64,000 nt of DNA from assembly GCA_036262075.1 (NCBI GenBank), contig DATAJO010000030.1:90397-154396 (forward strand), read 5' to 3'. The notes under the pieces were generated by a model. The model saw only the letters and a list, made by a program, of their open reading frames with translations. It was not told where the DNA came from and ran no database searches. Numbering within the stretch: position 1 is the first letter of the stretch; each line of letters starts with the position of its first letter. Source of the DNA: JACDBZ01 sp036262075 (GTDB taxonomy: Bacteria > Chloroflexota > Limnocylindria > QHBO01). Shown piece after piece: positions 44,500 to 53,223 of the stretch. Made by a program: the position numbers and the translations under genes.

Positions 44500-45279
44500 T
44501 TACGGCGACGCCAACCGCGCGACCCACAGCTCCTCTTGGGGCCATTTCGAGGCCCACTCCGGCGAGACGTAGTCGTAGAACTCGTGCCGCTCGGCGCCAT
44601 CGGGCGCATACAGCTCGACGAGGCGCTCGATCGCGAAGCCGTTGGCGCGCAACCGATCGATCCACTCCCCGTGCGACAGGTGGTACTCGATCCCCGTCTC
44701 GCCCGGCCACTGGATCCGATACGCGCCGCGCTGCGGCCGCTGGAGCCGATCCGACTCGCCGCCCTCGTCCGGCGCGGTCAGGTAGGAGATGAACGAGTTC
44801 GTCAGGAAGACGAGGCGGCCGCCGGGGCGAAGCAGGCGTGCCGCTTCGGGAAGCCACAGGGCGGGATCGGCCCACAGGCTGGCGCCGTACTCGGAGACCG
44901 CCAGGTCGAACGAGCGGTCCGGGAGCGGTACGCGCTCGGCCGGCGCCTCGACGAGCGGGAACGTGATGCCGGTCCGCTCCATCATCCGGCGGGCCGTGTC
45001 GAGCTGGGCCGGCGTCGGGTCGACGCCCGTCGGCCGGGCGCCTCGCTTGGCGAGAAGCGCGGAGAAATACGCCGTGCCGCAGCCGAGCTCGACCACGTCT
45101 CGTCCCTCCACGTCACCCAGCGGTGAGCCGATGTCCTCCTCGCGGACGCCGAACACTCCCCAGGTGATCTCGTCCTCGGCCCAGGCGCGCTCGGCGTTGG
45201 CATCGGTGTATTGCGCGTTCGCCTCGGTCCATTCCGCCACGTTGGCGGCCACCGAGTCCGGGAGTTCATCCGCCGTCAT
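44500..45279 (-). CDS. Class I SAM-dependent methyltransferase
   Basis: 259 residues. Motif I VVELGCGTAYFSALLAKRG near residue 80, the acidic loop GVDPTPAQL, then PLPDRSFDLAVSEYG and LLRPGGRLVFLTNS. N-terminal EWTEANAQYTDANAERAW is the cap seen in UbiE/MenG-like small-molecule methyltransferases. Substrate unknown. TACGAT ends 6 bases before its ATG, suggesting a leaderless start. Repeat copy 3 lies upstream, copy 2 starts 19 bases after its stop. Confidence 0.85.
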   Translation of the reverse strand: MTADELPDSVAANVAEWTEANAQYTDANAERAWAEDEITWGVFGVREEDIGSPLGDVEGRDVVELGCGTAYFSALLAKRGARPTGVDPTPAQLDTARRMMERTGITFPLVEAPAERVPLPDRSFDLAVSEYGASLWADPALWLPEAARLLRPGGRLVFLTNSFISYLTAPDEGGESDRLQRPQRGAYRIQWPGETGIEYHLSHGEWIDRLRANGFAIERLVELYAPDGAERHEFYDYVSPEWASKWPQEELWVARLASP

Positions 45280-45285
45280 GCGGGG

Positions 45286-45291
45286 ATCGTA
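45286..45291 (-). promoter_or_regulatory. -10-like TACGAT of a leaderless start
   Basis: On the minus strand TACGAT ends 6 bases before the ATG at 45279. No ribosome site between. If it is the -10 box, transcription starts after repeat copy 3, so the repeat would lie upstream of this transcript. Confidence 0.45.
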
Positions 45292-45377
45292 CGCGCGCCG
45301 TTTGGTCTGACGCGAATCAGGACGGCGGTTGTCAAGCTGGTGCGGCGACGGGCCCCGCGAGCTGGGAGGTGCGCGCG

Positions 45378-45566
45378 GCTCCATCGGCTGCAGCGAGAGT
45401 TTTTCACCGGAAGCCCGATCCCCGTGTCGTTTATCGACTGCGGCGAGCGCTGATGAGCGTGAACCGTCCCCCGGCGTGCCGTTCGTGCGTGCCGGTGCTC
45501 GCCACAGCGCGAAAACGCAACGCCGGCGGGCCGTCCGGTGAAATCCTCTCGCCACGGCGAGAACGA
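45378..45566 (+). repeat. Intergenic repeat copy 3 (type A-like)
   Basis: Same orientation as the others. Boxes at 45391, 45441, 45505 and 45555 (50, 64, 50). Has CACCGGAAGCCCGATC (type A ending with B-like start), and CTCGCCACGGCGAG as its right-end dyad. It lies between the 3' end of the SH3-like gene and the methyltransferase start. Confidence 0.75.
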
Positions 45567-45611
45567 GGCGGGACCGAGCTGGATCGAGCCGGACCGCGGC
45601 CAAGGAGGAAC

Positions 45612-46682
45612 TCAGCCGAAGGGGAAGTCCTCGTCCTCGCCGATGATCTCGAACGTCTCGACGACGAACTTCGTGCGGCACCACACCTCGGCCGTCGCGG
45701 CGTGGACCGGCGTCTCGCGCTCGGCCCCCAGCGGGTCGAAGGAGAACGTCAGTGAGCAGCCAGCCGCGGCTGGGTCGTCGAAGTGCCCGGTGACCCGGAG
45801 GATCGGCGCGACGCCGTTCGTGTCAGGTCGCTCGGGACCGTCCGGCGACCAGGTCAGGGCCATCGGGCCGATCCGGACCTGGGGCTCGACGCTGAACAGA
45901 TCGGTGTTCTGGGGCGTGGCGATCCACTCGGGGGTCCAGGTTCCCGGCACAAAGCCGCCACAGCCACCGCAGCCGAGGATGCCCTCGACGGTGAGCGGCT
46001 GATTGCCGTAGCAGGCGAGGCGCTCCCACTCGGTGAGGCTGGCGAGGTGCTGGAGCGTCGGCTCGTCGTCGGTGCAGCGCGGGTCGAGGAGCTCGACCCA
46101 GTCCTGCTCGCCGTCGCCGACGGCCACCCAGCCCACGGCGCCGTACTCGAGCGGGTCGCCGCCCGGTGCTGGCAGGTCGCTCGCGTCGATCACGGCGACC
46201 GGGTACCAGGTGTAGTCCTCGTTCTCGAACGGCCCGAAGTTCGGGTAGCGCGACGTCGGACCGACGACCATGAGGTCGCCGGTATTGACGATGTCCTGCT
46301 CCGCCGCGCCGGTGGTCGGCTGCTCGCGCACGCGCAGCGCATCGGCCGTGACCCGGACGATGCCGCCTCCGGGCAGGACGCCGTCGGGCGCGGGGACAAC
46401 CGGATCGCGGTAGTCGGCGTGCCCCTGCTCCGACGGCTCGGCCGCAGCGCTCGGCGAGGGCTCGTCAGATGCCGCCTCGGACGGCGCTGCCGACGGCGCT
46501 TCCGAAGCCGGAGCCGATGCGACCGGCGTCTCGCTCGGCGATGGATCGGCCGATCCGGTGCCGGGGTTACGCGAGAAGACGAGGGCAAGGAGGAGGCCGG
46601 CGACGACCGCCAGGCCGATGACGGCGGCAACGATCACGGGGACGCGCCAGTCGCGTCGCTGGGCCTGGGCGGATCTGGTCAC
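45612..46682 (-). CDS. Single-pass membrane protein with extracellular SH3-like domain
   Basis: 356 residues. After a short cytoplasmic stretch (VTRSAQAQRRDWRVPV) is one hydrophobic helix, then a long Ser/Pro/Ala linker and a domain with VRVTADALRVREQPTTGAAE, WYPVAVIDAS and GWVAVGDGEQDWVEL, the pattern of bacterial SH3 repeats that bind cell-wall peptides. The rest (CGGCGGFVPGTW) has several Cys. GTG start at 46682, with GGAG 8 bases before it. Two repeats (copies 4 and 5) lie upstream and one (copy 3) lies 45 bases after its stop. Confidence 0.7.
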   Translation of the reverse strand: MTRSAQAQRRDWRVPVIVAAVIGLAVVAGLLLALVFSRNPGTGSADPSPSETPVASAPASEAPSAAPSEAASDEPSPSAAAEPSEQGHADYRDPVVPAPDGVLPGGGIVRVTADALRVREQPTTGAAEQDIVNTGDLMVVGPTSRYPNFGPFENEDYTWYPVAVIDASDLPAPGGDPLEYGAVGWVAVGDGEQDWVELLDPRCTDDEPTLQHLASLTEWERLACYGNQPLTVEGILGCGGCGGFVPGTWTPEWIATPQNTDLFSVEPQVRIGPMALTWSPDGPERPDTNGVAPILRVTGHFDDPAAAGCSLTFSFDPLGAERETPVHAATAEVWCRTKFVVETFEIIGEDEDFPFG

Positions 46683-46835
46683 GTCGTGCGCTCCAAGGGG
46701 CGGTCGGTGTGGGTCGATGACGCACGGCGTCTGCGGGATGTCACGCAGGTCCGCGCCGTAAGGTCGAACCCGGATGACGGTGGCAGTTGTCAGGCTGCAA
46801 CGCCGACTCCCCGCTCGTGCTGCCCGCCCACTCAT

Positions 46836-47024
46836 ACCGTTCACGCTGCAGCGAGCGTTTTTCACGGGAAGCCCGATCCGCGTGTCGTTTGTCAGCTGGA
46901 GCGAGCGCCGATGAGCGTGAAGCGCGCCGCGGCGTGCCGTTCGTGCGTGCCGGTGCTCGCCACAGCGCGAAAACGCCACGCCGGCGGGCCGTCCGGTGCA
47001 TTCCTCTCGCCACAGCGAGCGCGG
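46836..47024 (+). repeat. Intergenic repeat copy 4 (type A)
   Basis: Boxes at 46849, 46899, 46963 and 47013 (50, 64, 50). Same left end as copy 1 (TTTTTCACGGGAAGCCCGAT) and a perfect CTCGC-CACA-GCGAG at the right end. It lies upstream of the SH3-like gene on the minus strand. Confidence 0.75.
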
Positions 47025-47060
47025 GAGCGGGGATCGCGCGCCGGTGCTCGGCGACCTCGA

Positions 47061-47249
47061 GCCGTTCGCGCCAGGGCGAGCATTTTTCACCGGAGGCCCT
47101 TGCTGCGTGTCGTTTGTCGACTGGAGCGAGCGCCGATGAGCGTGAACCGCGCCTCGGCGCGCGCTTCGTGCGTGCCGGTGCTCGCCACAGCGCGCAAACG
47201 CCACGCCGGCAGGCCTTCGCGTGCATTTCTCTCGACCCAGCGAGAGCGG
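47061..47249 (+). repeat. Intergenic repeat copy 5 (type B)
   Basis: Boxes at 47074, 47124, 47188 and 47238 (50, 64, 50). Left end CACCGGAGGCCCTTGCTG as in copy 2. It begins 33 bases after the MFS stop on the minus strand. Copies 4 and 5 repeat the A-B order of copies 1 and 2 without the microsatellite between. Confidence 0.75.
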
Positions 47250-47282
47250 AGAGGTCGGGACCGCCCCACGGCCCGGGCGGAT

Positions 47283-48689
47283 TCAGGCGGTGGCTTCGGA
47301 CATTTCGGCCGGACCGCGACGGCGGCGGCCGCGGCGGCCGACGGCGAGCGCGACGGCCAGCGGAACGCACAGCACCGCGAGGCGGACGGCGAAGGCGGCG
47401 GTCGAGCCACCGAGGGCGGCATCGGCGCTGCGATCGCCGGCGGCGACGAGCTCGAAGGCGACGGCGGGCACGGCGACGCCCAGGGCCGCCCCGAGCTGGC
47501 GGAGGCTGTTGAACAGCGCGGATCCGGTGCCGGCCTCCTCGGGCCTGAACTGCGCCATGGCGTCGTCGGCGCTGGCCACGAGAGCGATGGCGATGCCGGC
47601 GCCCTGGACGGTGAGCACGACCACCACCCACCAGATCGGCGTCGAGGCGCCCCAGGTCAGCATGCCGGCCGCGGTCGCGACCAGCAGCGCCAGACCGAGG
47701 CGCAGGGCCGGGTCGACGCCCATCCAGCGGACGAATCGACCGGCGTAGGGGAAGAAGACGAGGGCGAGCATCGGGCCGGTGAGGAGCAGCAGGCCCGCAT
47801 CGGCTGCCGACATGCCCCGGCCGAGCTGGAGGTAGAACGCGGAATACGTGACGCTCGACATGATCGCGAACCAGGCGCCGGCGCCGGCGAGCGTGGCCGA
47901 CACGAACCGGGCGTTGCCGAAGATGGCGAGGTTGACCGCCGGCTCCGCGGCACGCCGCTCGACGACGACGAATGCCACCAGGGCCACCAGGGCGACGAGC
48001 GCGGCGACACCCGCGACCAGCGCCATGCCGGGTGCGGCCAGCTCGAGCACGGCGAGCATCACCGCCACGAGCAGGACCGATGCGGTCGCGAGGCCCGGCA
48101 GGTCCATCGGCCTCGGCCGCCCACCGCCGGCCGGCAGGAGCGTCCACGAGCCGATGGCGACGAGCGCCGGCAGCGGTAGCTGGGCAAGGAAGACGAGCCG
48201 CCAGCCGCCGACGTCGGTGAGGAAGCCGCCGAGCGGCGGACCGAGGACGGCGCCGAGCGCGCCGGAGGTGAAGTAGATGCCGATGGCGGTCGCGCGCCGA
48301 TCGGGCGGGAAGGCGGTGACCACGATCGCCAGCGAGACGGTGTAGAGGATCCCGCCGGCGATCCCCTGCCCGACGCGCGCCGCGATGAGGAGCTCGTAGC
48401 TCGGTGCCAACCCGCAGGCGGCGGTCATCACCGCGAAGGCGACCGCGCCGATGCCGAGGACGTGGCGCGACCCGTATAGGTCGTTCAGGCGCCCGGCGAT
48501 GAGGAGCGTGGCGGCCAGGGCCAGGAGGTACGCCGTCCCGATCCAGGCCAGGTCGCCGACGCTGCGATCGAACGCCCGGGCGATGTCCGGCAGGGCGAGG
48601 CTGACGACGCTCGAGTCGATGAGCGTGAAACCGGCGATCCAGGCGAGGGCCAGGCGCAGACGCGGGTCGGCGGCGCGATCAGGCGGCAT
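47283..48689 (-). CDS. MFS transporter, DHA2-like
   Basis: 468 residues, about 14 hydrophobic helices. LALPDIARAF in helix 1, RLNDLYGSRHVLGIG as the loop-2-3 motif A variant, and GIYFTSGALGAVLGPPLGGF (motif C, seen in antiporters) place it among drug:H+ antiporters of the major facilitator superfamily. It exports a small molecule in exchange for protons; the substrate is unknown. ATG at 48689 follows GGAGCGGC, and TAGAGT lies 8 bases upstream. Divergent from a methyltransferase gene. Confidence 0.8.
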   Translation of the reverse strand: MPPDRAADPRLRLALAWIAGFTLIDSSVVSLALPDIARAFDRSVGDLAWIGTAYLLALAATLLIAGRLNDLYGSRHVLGIGAVAFAVMTAACGLAPSYELLIAARVGQGIAGGILYTVSLAIVVTAFPPDRRATAIGIYFTSGALGAVLGPPLGGFLTDVGGWRLVFLAQLPLPALVAIGSWTLLPAGGGRPRPMDLPGLATASVLLVAVMLAVLELAAPGMALVAGVAALVALVALVAFVVVERRAAEPAVNLAIFGNARFVSATLAGAGAWFAIMSSVTYSAFYLQLGRGMSAADAGLLLLTGPMLALVFFPYAGRFVRWMGVDPALRLGLALLVATAAGMLTWGASTPIWWVVVVLTVQGAGIAIALVASADDAMAQFRPEEAGTGSALFNSLRQLGAALGVAVPAVAFELVAAGDRSADAALGGSTAAFAVRLAVLCVPLAVALAVGRRGRRRRGPAEMSEATA

Positions 48690-48697
48690 GCCGCTCC

Positions 48698-48703
48698 ACT
48701 CTA
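48698..48703 (-). promoter_or_regulatory. -10-like TAGAGT before the MFS ATG
   Basis: On the minus strand TAGAGT ends 8 bases before ATG 48689. It could make the MFS mRNA leaderless, although a GGAG also overlaps this spacer. Confidence 0.35.
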
Positions 48704-48744
48704 CGGTCCGTGTCACGCCCCGGCGCCGTGAGAGACTCGAACCG

Positions 48745-49590
48745 ATGCCAGATCCCGACGAGGCGCCGTACGACCGCTGGGCGACCGACTATCGCGACTT
48801 CTGGGCGCCGGTCATCGCGCCGGCCAGCCTCCGCGTGCTCGACCGGATCGCGCCCCTGGTGGCGGCCACGGGTCCGAGCACGCTGGCGGACGTCGGCGCC
48901 GGCACCGGAACCGTGGCGCTGGCGGCGCTGCGCCGATGGCCGCAAGCCCGGGTCGTCGCCGTCGACCCCGCGCAGAAGCTGCTGGCCATGGCGCGGGACG
49001 CGGCGCGCGAGGAGGGCATTGCCGAGCGCCTCGAGACCCGGGCCGGCGAGTCCGCCCGGCTGCCGCTCGAGGACGGCAGCGCCGATGCGGCCGTGAGCAC
49101 GTTCGTCCTCCAGCTCACGCCGAGCCGGCTGGCGGCGCTGCGCGAGGCGTACCGCGTCCTTCGGCCCGGCGGGGTCGTGGCCCACGTGACCTGGATCATC
49201 GACGACAGCCCGTGGGAGGCCGAGGACGTCTTCGACGACGCGCTCGACGCGCTGCGCATCGAGCCGCCGGAGCGGCCGGACGGCGGCGACGAGGACCGCT
49301 CCTACGTTTCAGCCCGGTCCGCCGCCCAGGAGCTGCGGCGCATCGGCTTCCGGGAGGTCCAGGCCGACGAGGCATGGATCGAGCACCGGTTCACGCCCCG
49401 GACGTACGTCGACCTCGCCGAGCACTGGACCGAGGACGATACGTTCGCCTCGCTGGATGAGCCGATGCGGGCGCGCCTGCGCGCCGAGGTGGAGCGACGG
49501 CTGGATCGGCTGAAGCCGGAGGCGCTGCTCTGGCGCCGGCCGATCGTCGTCGCGCACGGCGTCAAGCCGCGCCGGCCCATCTCGCGATGA
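48745..49590 (+). CDS. Class I SAM-dependent methyltransferase
   Basis: 281 residues. Motif I LADVGAGTGTVALAALRRWP near residue 50, acidic loop VVAVDPAQK, LPLEDGSADAAVSTFVLQLT and YRVLRPGGVVAHVTW. This is the UbiE-like small-molecule type. Substrate unknown. It has no clear ribosome site. The frame is open upstream as part of a shadow of the MFS gene, and the methyltransferase N-terminus fixes the ATG. It ends 12 bases before the convergent MFS gene stop. Confidence 0.85.
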   Translation: MPDPDEAPYDRWATDYRDFWAPVIAPASLRVLDRIAPLVAATGPSTLADVGAGTGTVALAALRRWPQARVVAVDPAQKLLAMARDAAREEGIAERLETRAGESARLPLEDGSADAAVSTFVLQLTPSRLAALREAYRVLRPGGVVAHVTWIIDDSPWEAEDVFDDALDALRIEPPERPDGGDEDRSYVSARSAAQELRRIGFREVQADEAWIEHRFTPRTYVDLAEHWTEDDTFASLDEPMRARLRAEVERRLDRLKPEALLWRRPIVVAHGVKPRRPISR

Positions 49591-49602
49591 TCATCCGGGA
49601 AG

Positions 49603-51261
49603 TCAGTCGGCGACGGGCTTGGCGATGATCGGCGCCGCGGCGGCCCCTTCGACGCGCTCCCCCATCCGGCCGGCCGGCATGACGACCGCGACGACCACGG
49701 CGGCGATCAGCGCCGTGGCAATCCCCACGACGAACGTGGCGCCGGTGGCGATCGAGAAGGCGGTGTGGATGCCCTCGACGATGGCCGGGATGAAGGGCTC
49801 GACCTGGTCGCGGAACGCCTCGGGCACCTGGGCCAGGATCGCCGCCCCCAGGTCGCCGACGCTGGTGAGGTCGTTGAACCCGGCCGAGCCGGCGCCGCTG
49901 CCGAACGCATCGGCGATCTGGGGCGGCGCGCCGGCCGCGGCCACCTGGCGCGGCATTTCCTCGAGCAGCGTCGAGGCGAACACCGTGCCGGTGATCGCGA
50001 GGCCGACCGTGCCGCCGACCTGCTGGAACAGCGTCAGCGACGAGCTCGCGACGCCGAGCTCGCGGACCGGCACGGCGTTCTGGACGGCGAGCGTGAACAC
50101 CGAGAACGTCGGGCCGACGCCCAGGCCGGTGATGGCCATCCACAGCCACAGGAGCGGCTGCGGGGTATCGGGCCGGATGTTCGTCATCAGGAACAGGCCG
50201 AGCGCCATGAGCAGCAGGGAGACGGTGATGAGCGCCTTGTACCGCCCGGTGCGGGCGACGACCTGGCCGGCGACGATGGCCGACACGATGAGCCCACCGA
50301 GCAGCGGCAGGATCTGGTAGCCCGACTCGGTCGCCGATGCACCCGCCACGACCTGGAACCAGCGCGGCAGGAACACGACCGCGGCGAAGAAGCCCATGGC
50401 GGCGAAGAAGAAGCCGACGACGCTGGCGGTGAAGGTCCGCAGCCGGAACAGGCCGAGCGGGACGATCGGCTCGTGCGCGCGCGACTCGGCCCACACGAAC
50501 GCGGCGCCGATGGCCAGGCCGGCGAGGATGAGGCCGCCGACGTCGGGATCGGTCCAGTCGCCGAACTGCTTGTTCGTGAAGCCGATGAGGATCGGCACGA
50601 GCGCCGCGACGAGCAGCGCCGCCCCGAGGTAGTCGATGTGCCGGTCGGCGTCCTGCGCCCGCCGGGTCGGCAGCGTGCGCCAGATCACGTACAGCACGAT
50701 CAGGCCGAGCGGCAGGTTCACGTAGAAGATCCAGTGCCAGCCGACGGTATCGGTGATCAGGCCGCCGATGGCCGGGCCGATGAGCGACGACAGGCCGAAG
50801 ACCGCGCCGAAGAAGCCCTGGTACTTGCCCCGCTCCGAGGGCGCGAAGATGTCGCCGATGATCGCGATCGCGATCGGGAACAGCGCGCCGGCGCCGAGGC
50901 CCTGGAGGCCGCGGAAGGCGATGAACTGCCACATCTCCTGGCTCAGGCCGCACAGCAGCGAGCCGATGAGGAAGACGCTCACGCCGATGAGGAAGATCGG
51001 CCGGCGACCGAAGATGTCGGACAGCTTCCCGTACAGCGGGCCGCTGACCGTGGCCGTCAGCAGGTACGCGGTGAAGGCCCAGACGTAGACGTCGTTGCCC
51101 TCGAGGTCGCTGACGATCCTCGGCAGGGCGGTGCCCACGATCGTCTGGTCGAGGGCCGACAGGAAGATGCCGAGCAGCACCGCGCCGAGGATCTCGAGGC
51201 GGACGCGGTGCGGCAGCTCGATCGGCGCACGGTCATGGAAAGTCGAGGTATCGGCGGTCAC
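49603..51261 (-). CDS. MFS drug-resistance transporter, EmrB/QacA (DHA2, 14 TM)
   Basis: 552 residues. ALDQTIVGTALPRIVSDLEG in helix 1, GKLSDIFGRRPIFLIGVSVF as motif A, RGLQGLGAGALFPIA (helix 4) and FGLSSLIGPAIGGLITDTVG (motif C) are diagnostic of the EmrB/QacA family. It expels lipophilic drugs by proton exchange. The C-terminal loop near 440-480 is large (EEMPRQVAAAG), as in other actinobacterial members. GTG start after AGGAGTC. Two DHA2 pumps flank one methyltransferase gene, which might share a role in handling a toxic compound. Confidence 0.87.
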   Translation of the reverse strand: MTADTSTFHDRAPIELPHRVRLEILGAVLLGIFLSALDQTIVGTALPRIVSDLEGNDVYVWAFTAYLLTATVSGPLYGKLSDIFGRRPIFLIGVSVFLIGSLLCGLSQEMWQFIAFRGLQGLGAGALFPIAIAIIGDIFAPSERGKYQGFFGAVFGLSSLIGPAIGGLITDTVGWHWIFYVNLPLGLIVLYVIWRTLPTRRAQDADRHIDYLGAALLVAALVPILIGFTNKQFGDWTDPDVGGLILAGLAIGAAFVWAESRAHEPIVPLGLFRLRTFTASVVGFFFAAMGFFAAVVFLPRWFQVVAGASATESGYQILPLLGGLIVSAIVAGQVVARTGRYKALITVSLLLMALGLFLMTNIRPDTPQPLLWLWMAITGLGVGPTFSVFTLAVQNAVPVRELGVASSSLTLFQQVGGTVGLAITGTVFASTLLEEMPRQVAAAGAPPQIADAFGSGAGSAGFNDLTSVGDLGAAILAQVPEAFRDQVEPFIPAIVEGIHTAFSIATGATFVVGIATALIAAVVVAVVMPAGRMGERVEGAAAAPIIAKPVAD

Positions 51262-51382
51262 GGGGACTCCTGGGGCTGACGGGTTGTGGCGGGCGACGAC
51301 GGGTGCGAGATGTGAGACCCCCTGGACGGCCGAATCTCATCGGTCGAGCGCGCATCATGCCACCCGATCCTGACCTCTGCTG

Positions 51383-51910
51383 TCATGAACCCCCTTCGGG
51401 CATGTCCCGTACATATCGGAAGGAGACGAGCTCCGGCCGCAGCGTCGTGCCGTCGATCTCGAGGCGCAGGAACGTGAACGCCGGCTGGCGGCGCCGGTCG
51501 GTCGGCGAGCCCGGATTGAGCATCCACACGCCGTCGACGAGCTCGACCATCGGCTGATGGGAATGGCCGAAGGCAATCGCGTCGAGCGCGTCGGCTTCGA
51601 AGCGCCGCCGCGCCCGTTCCGGCGTCGTCCGTCCCGGCCCGTGGTGGCCGTGCGTCATCCCGATCCGAACGCCCTCGATCTCGACCACGCGTGACAGGCC
51701 GAGCCGCTCGACGAGCTCGGGCGGGTCGTTGTTCCCGGCCACGGCGTCGAGGGGCGCGTGCTCGGCGAGGAGGTCGAGGACGAACGGTTGGGTCAGGTCG
51801 CCGACGTGGAGGATGCGGTCCGCCTGCCCGAGCGCCTCGGTGACCGGCGGCGGCAGCGCACGGCCGAACCGCGGCAGGTGGGTGTCGCCGAGGAGCACGA
51901 CGCGCGTCAC
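51383..51910 (-). CDS. YfcE/MJ0936-type metallophosphoesterase
   Basis: 175 residues. Motifs in order: LGDTHLPRFG (D-x-H), ILHVGDLT (GD), DAVAGNNDPP (GNND), GMTHGHHG and IAFGHSHQP (GHxH). All ligands of the dinuclear metal centre are present. It hydrolyses phosphodiesters of unknown identity. GTG start overlapping the stop of the 57-residue gene as GTGA, which couples the two. Confidence 0.87.
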   Translation of the reverse strand: MTRVVLLGDTHLPRFGRALPPPVTEALGQADRILHVGDLTQPFVLDLLAEHAPLDAVAGNNDPPELVERLGLSRVVEIEGVRIGMTHGHHGPGRTTPERARRRFEADALDAIAFGHSHQPMVELVDGVWMLNPGSPTDRRRQPAFTFLRLEIDGTTLRPELVSFRYVRDMPEGGS

Positions 51911-52080
51911 GCGTCCGAGGTTCGCTCTCCCTCGGCCTGGCTCGGGCGGTCCGGTCGCTCGCCGGATTCGCTCGTGCCGCCCTCAGCGGGGCTGGGATGC
52001 GGCGGCCGCTCGTCGCGTTCGCGGTCCGGGTCGTCCTCGCGGCGCTCCGCGTCGCGGTCGGGCGGTTGCTGGTCGGTCAT
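51907..52080 (-). CDS. Small, highly charged protein (57 residues)
   Basis: MTDQQPPDRDAERREDDPDR at the start, then Glu/Arg/Pro-rich sequence to GERTSDA and a TGA that overlaps the phosphoesterase GTG by 4 bases. It would be intrinsically disordered. A frame this short is not proof, but the coupling is. No strong ribosome site is present before its ATG. Confidence 0.5.
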   Translation of the reverse strand: MTDQQPPDRDAERREDDPDRERDERPPHPSPAEGGTSESGERPDRPSQAEGERTSDA

Positions 52081-52113
52081 GCGCCAGCCGAGTGCAGGAC
52101 GGGTGCCGTTCGG

Positions 52114-53115
52114 TCAGGCGTCGCAGCGAATGTTGCGGTCGAGCCCGTCCTGGACCCACTGGACCATGCGCAGCGGGCCGCCGGTGAAGCTCGGCTCCTC
52201 GGCGCAGCGCCGCTGCGCATCGGCCTCATCGGACGCGCCGGCGTGCCAGGCGGGGTGCTCGGCGAACGTCTCGGTGCCGCCGGTGATCCGGTTCCAGAGC
52301 CGCGGGGTCGAGTAGAAGCCGATCTCGCCCGCCCCGAGCGCATCGAGCGCGTCGACCATGCCCTGGAGGGCGGCGACGTTGCGTTCGCGGTCGCGGCGCC
52401 AGCTGTTCGCGTCCTCGACGTCGAGCCACCACGTCATGCCGGCGAGGGGCGCATCGGCTTCCGTGCCTTCGCCGGCCTGGTCCAGCGTCTCGAAGGCCTG
52501 CAGCGCGATCTGGTAGGCATGCTCGGCGGCGTTCCAGCCGTACACGTAGGCACAGTCGACGGTGTCCGGATCGGCCGCGTCGCAGGCTCGCGGCTCGTCC
52601 TGGCCGACCGGCCAGTGGCGCGAGTCACGCGGGCCGGGGTTGCCGGTGTTGAGGTAGAGCTGGACGTCGGGGCCCGCCCAAGCGAGCTGGCCGTCCTCGC
52701 CCGCGAGGCACGGGTTGGCGCTGTACACCCGCCCGCGGTTGACGCCCACGATCGCGAAGCCGTCCGCCTCCGGCAGGTCGCGGTCACACTGCGGCCACGA
52801 CACGTCGATGCCGATCGGCTCGGGCTCGGGCTCGGGCACGGGCTGTGACGTCGGCGTTGCGGTCGCTCGCGGCGCAGCCGACGGCGTCGGGCCCGGCTCG
52901 GGGGTGCTCCGGTCGAGGGACGCCGGCCCGGCACCCACGCGATCCGCCCAGCCGATGTGCCCGTCGAGGCCGAGATCCTCGGCCGTGAGCGGCAGCGATG
53001 GCGTGGCGCCCGGCTCGGCGCCGGCCACGGCAGGCACGGCGAGCAGGACGGAGAGGGCCGCGAGGAGCATGGCGCGGGCACCGCGCCGGGTGTGACGAAG
53101 CATGCGCTCGGACAT
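52114..53115 (-). CDS. Secreted GH25/DUF1906-like (TIM-barrel) protein
   Basis: 333 residues. A signal peptide (MLLAALSVLLAVPAVAGA), Pro/Thr-rich linker, then PIGIDVSWPQCDRDLP, FAIVGVNRGRVYSANPCLAG, WWLDVEDANSW (likely acidic active-site cluster) and IGFYSTPRLWNRITGG. Many actinobacterial secreted proteins of this type are annotated as glycoside-hydrolase 25-like or DUF1906, with a fold that hydrolyses cell-wall glycans. Activity not shown. ATG at 53115 chosen; ATG 53103 is also possible. Confidence 0.7.
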   Translation of the reverse strand: MSERMLRHTRRGARAMLLAALSVLLAVPAVAGAEPGATPSLPLTAEDLGLDGHIGWADRVGAGPASLDRSTPEPGPTPSAAPRATATPTSQPVPEPEPEPIGIDVSWPQCDRDLPEADGFAIVGVNRGRVYSANPCLAGEDGQLAWAGPDVQLYLNTGNPGPRDSRHWPVGQDEPRACDAADPDTVDCAYVYGWNAAEHAYQIALQAFETLDQAGEGTEADAPLAGMTWWLDVEDANSWRRDRERNVAALQGMVDALDALGAGEIGFYSTPRLWNRITGGTETFAEHPAWHAGASDEADAQRRCAEEPSFTGGPLRMVQWVQDGLDRNIRCDA

Positions 53116-53223
53116 GGGCTGCGCGGTCAACCGTAGTCGCTGACCGCGTTCGGAGCAACCTCACCCGACCGGTTCGGAGCGCACCACGCCTGTGCAGACC
53201 GCCCCACCGTCAGCCCGCGGAGG

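Noticed and set aside
43952..47249. CRISPR array
   Set aside because: Units are about 189 bp with similar rather than unique inner segments, and no cas genes are present.
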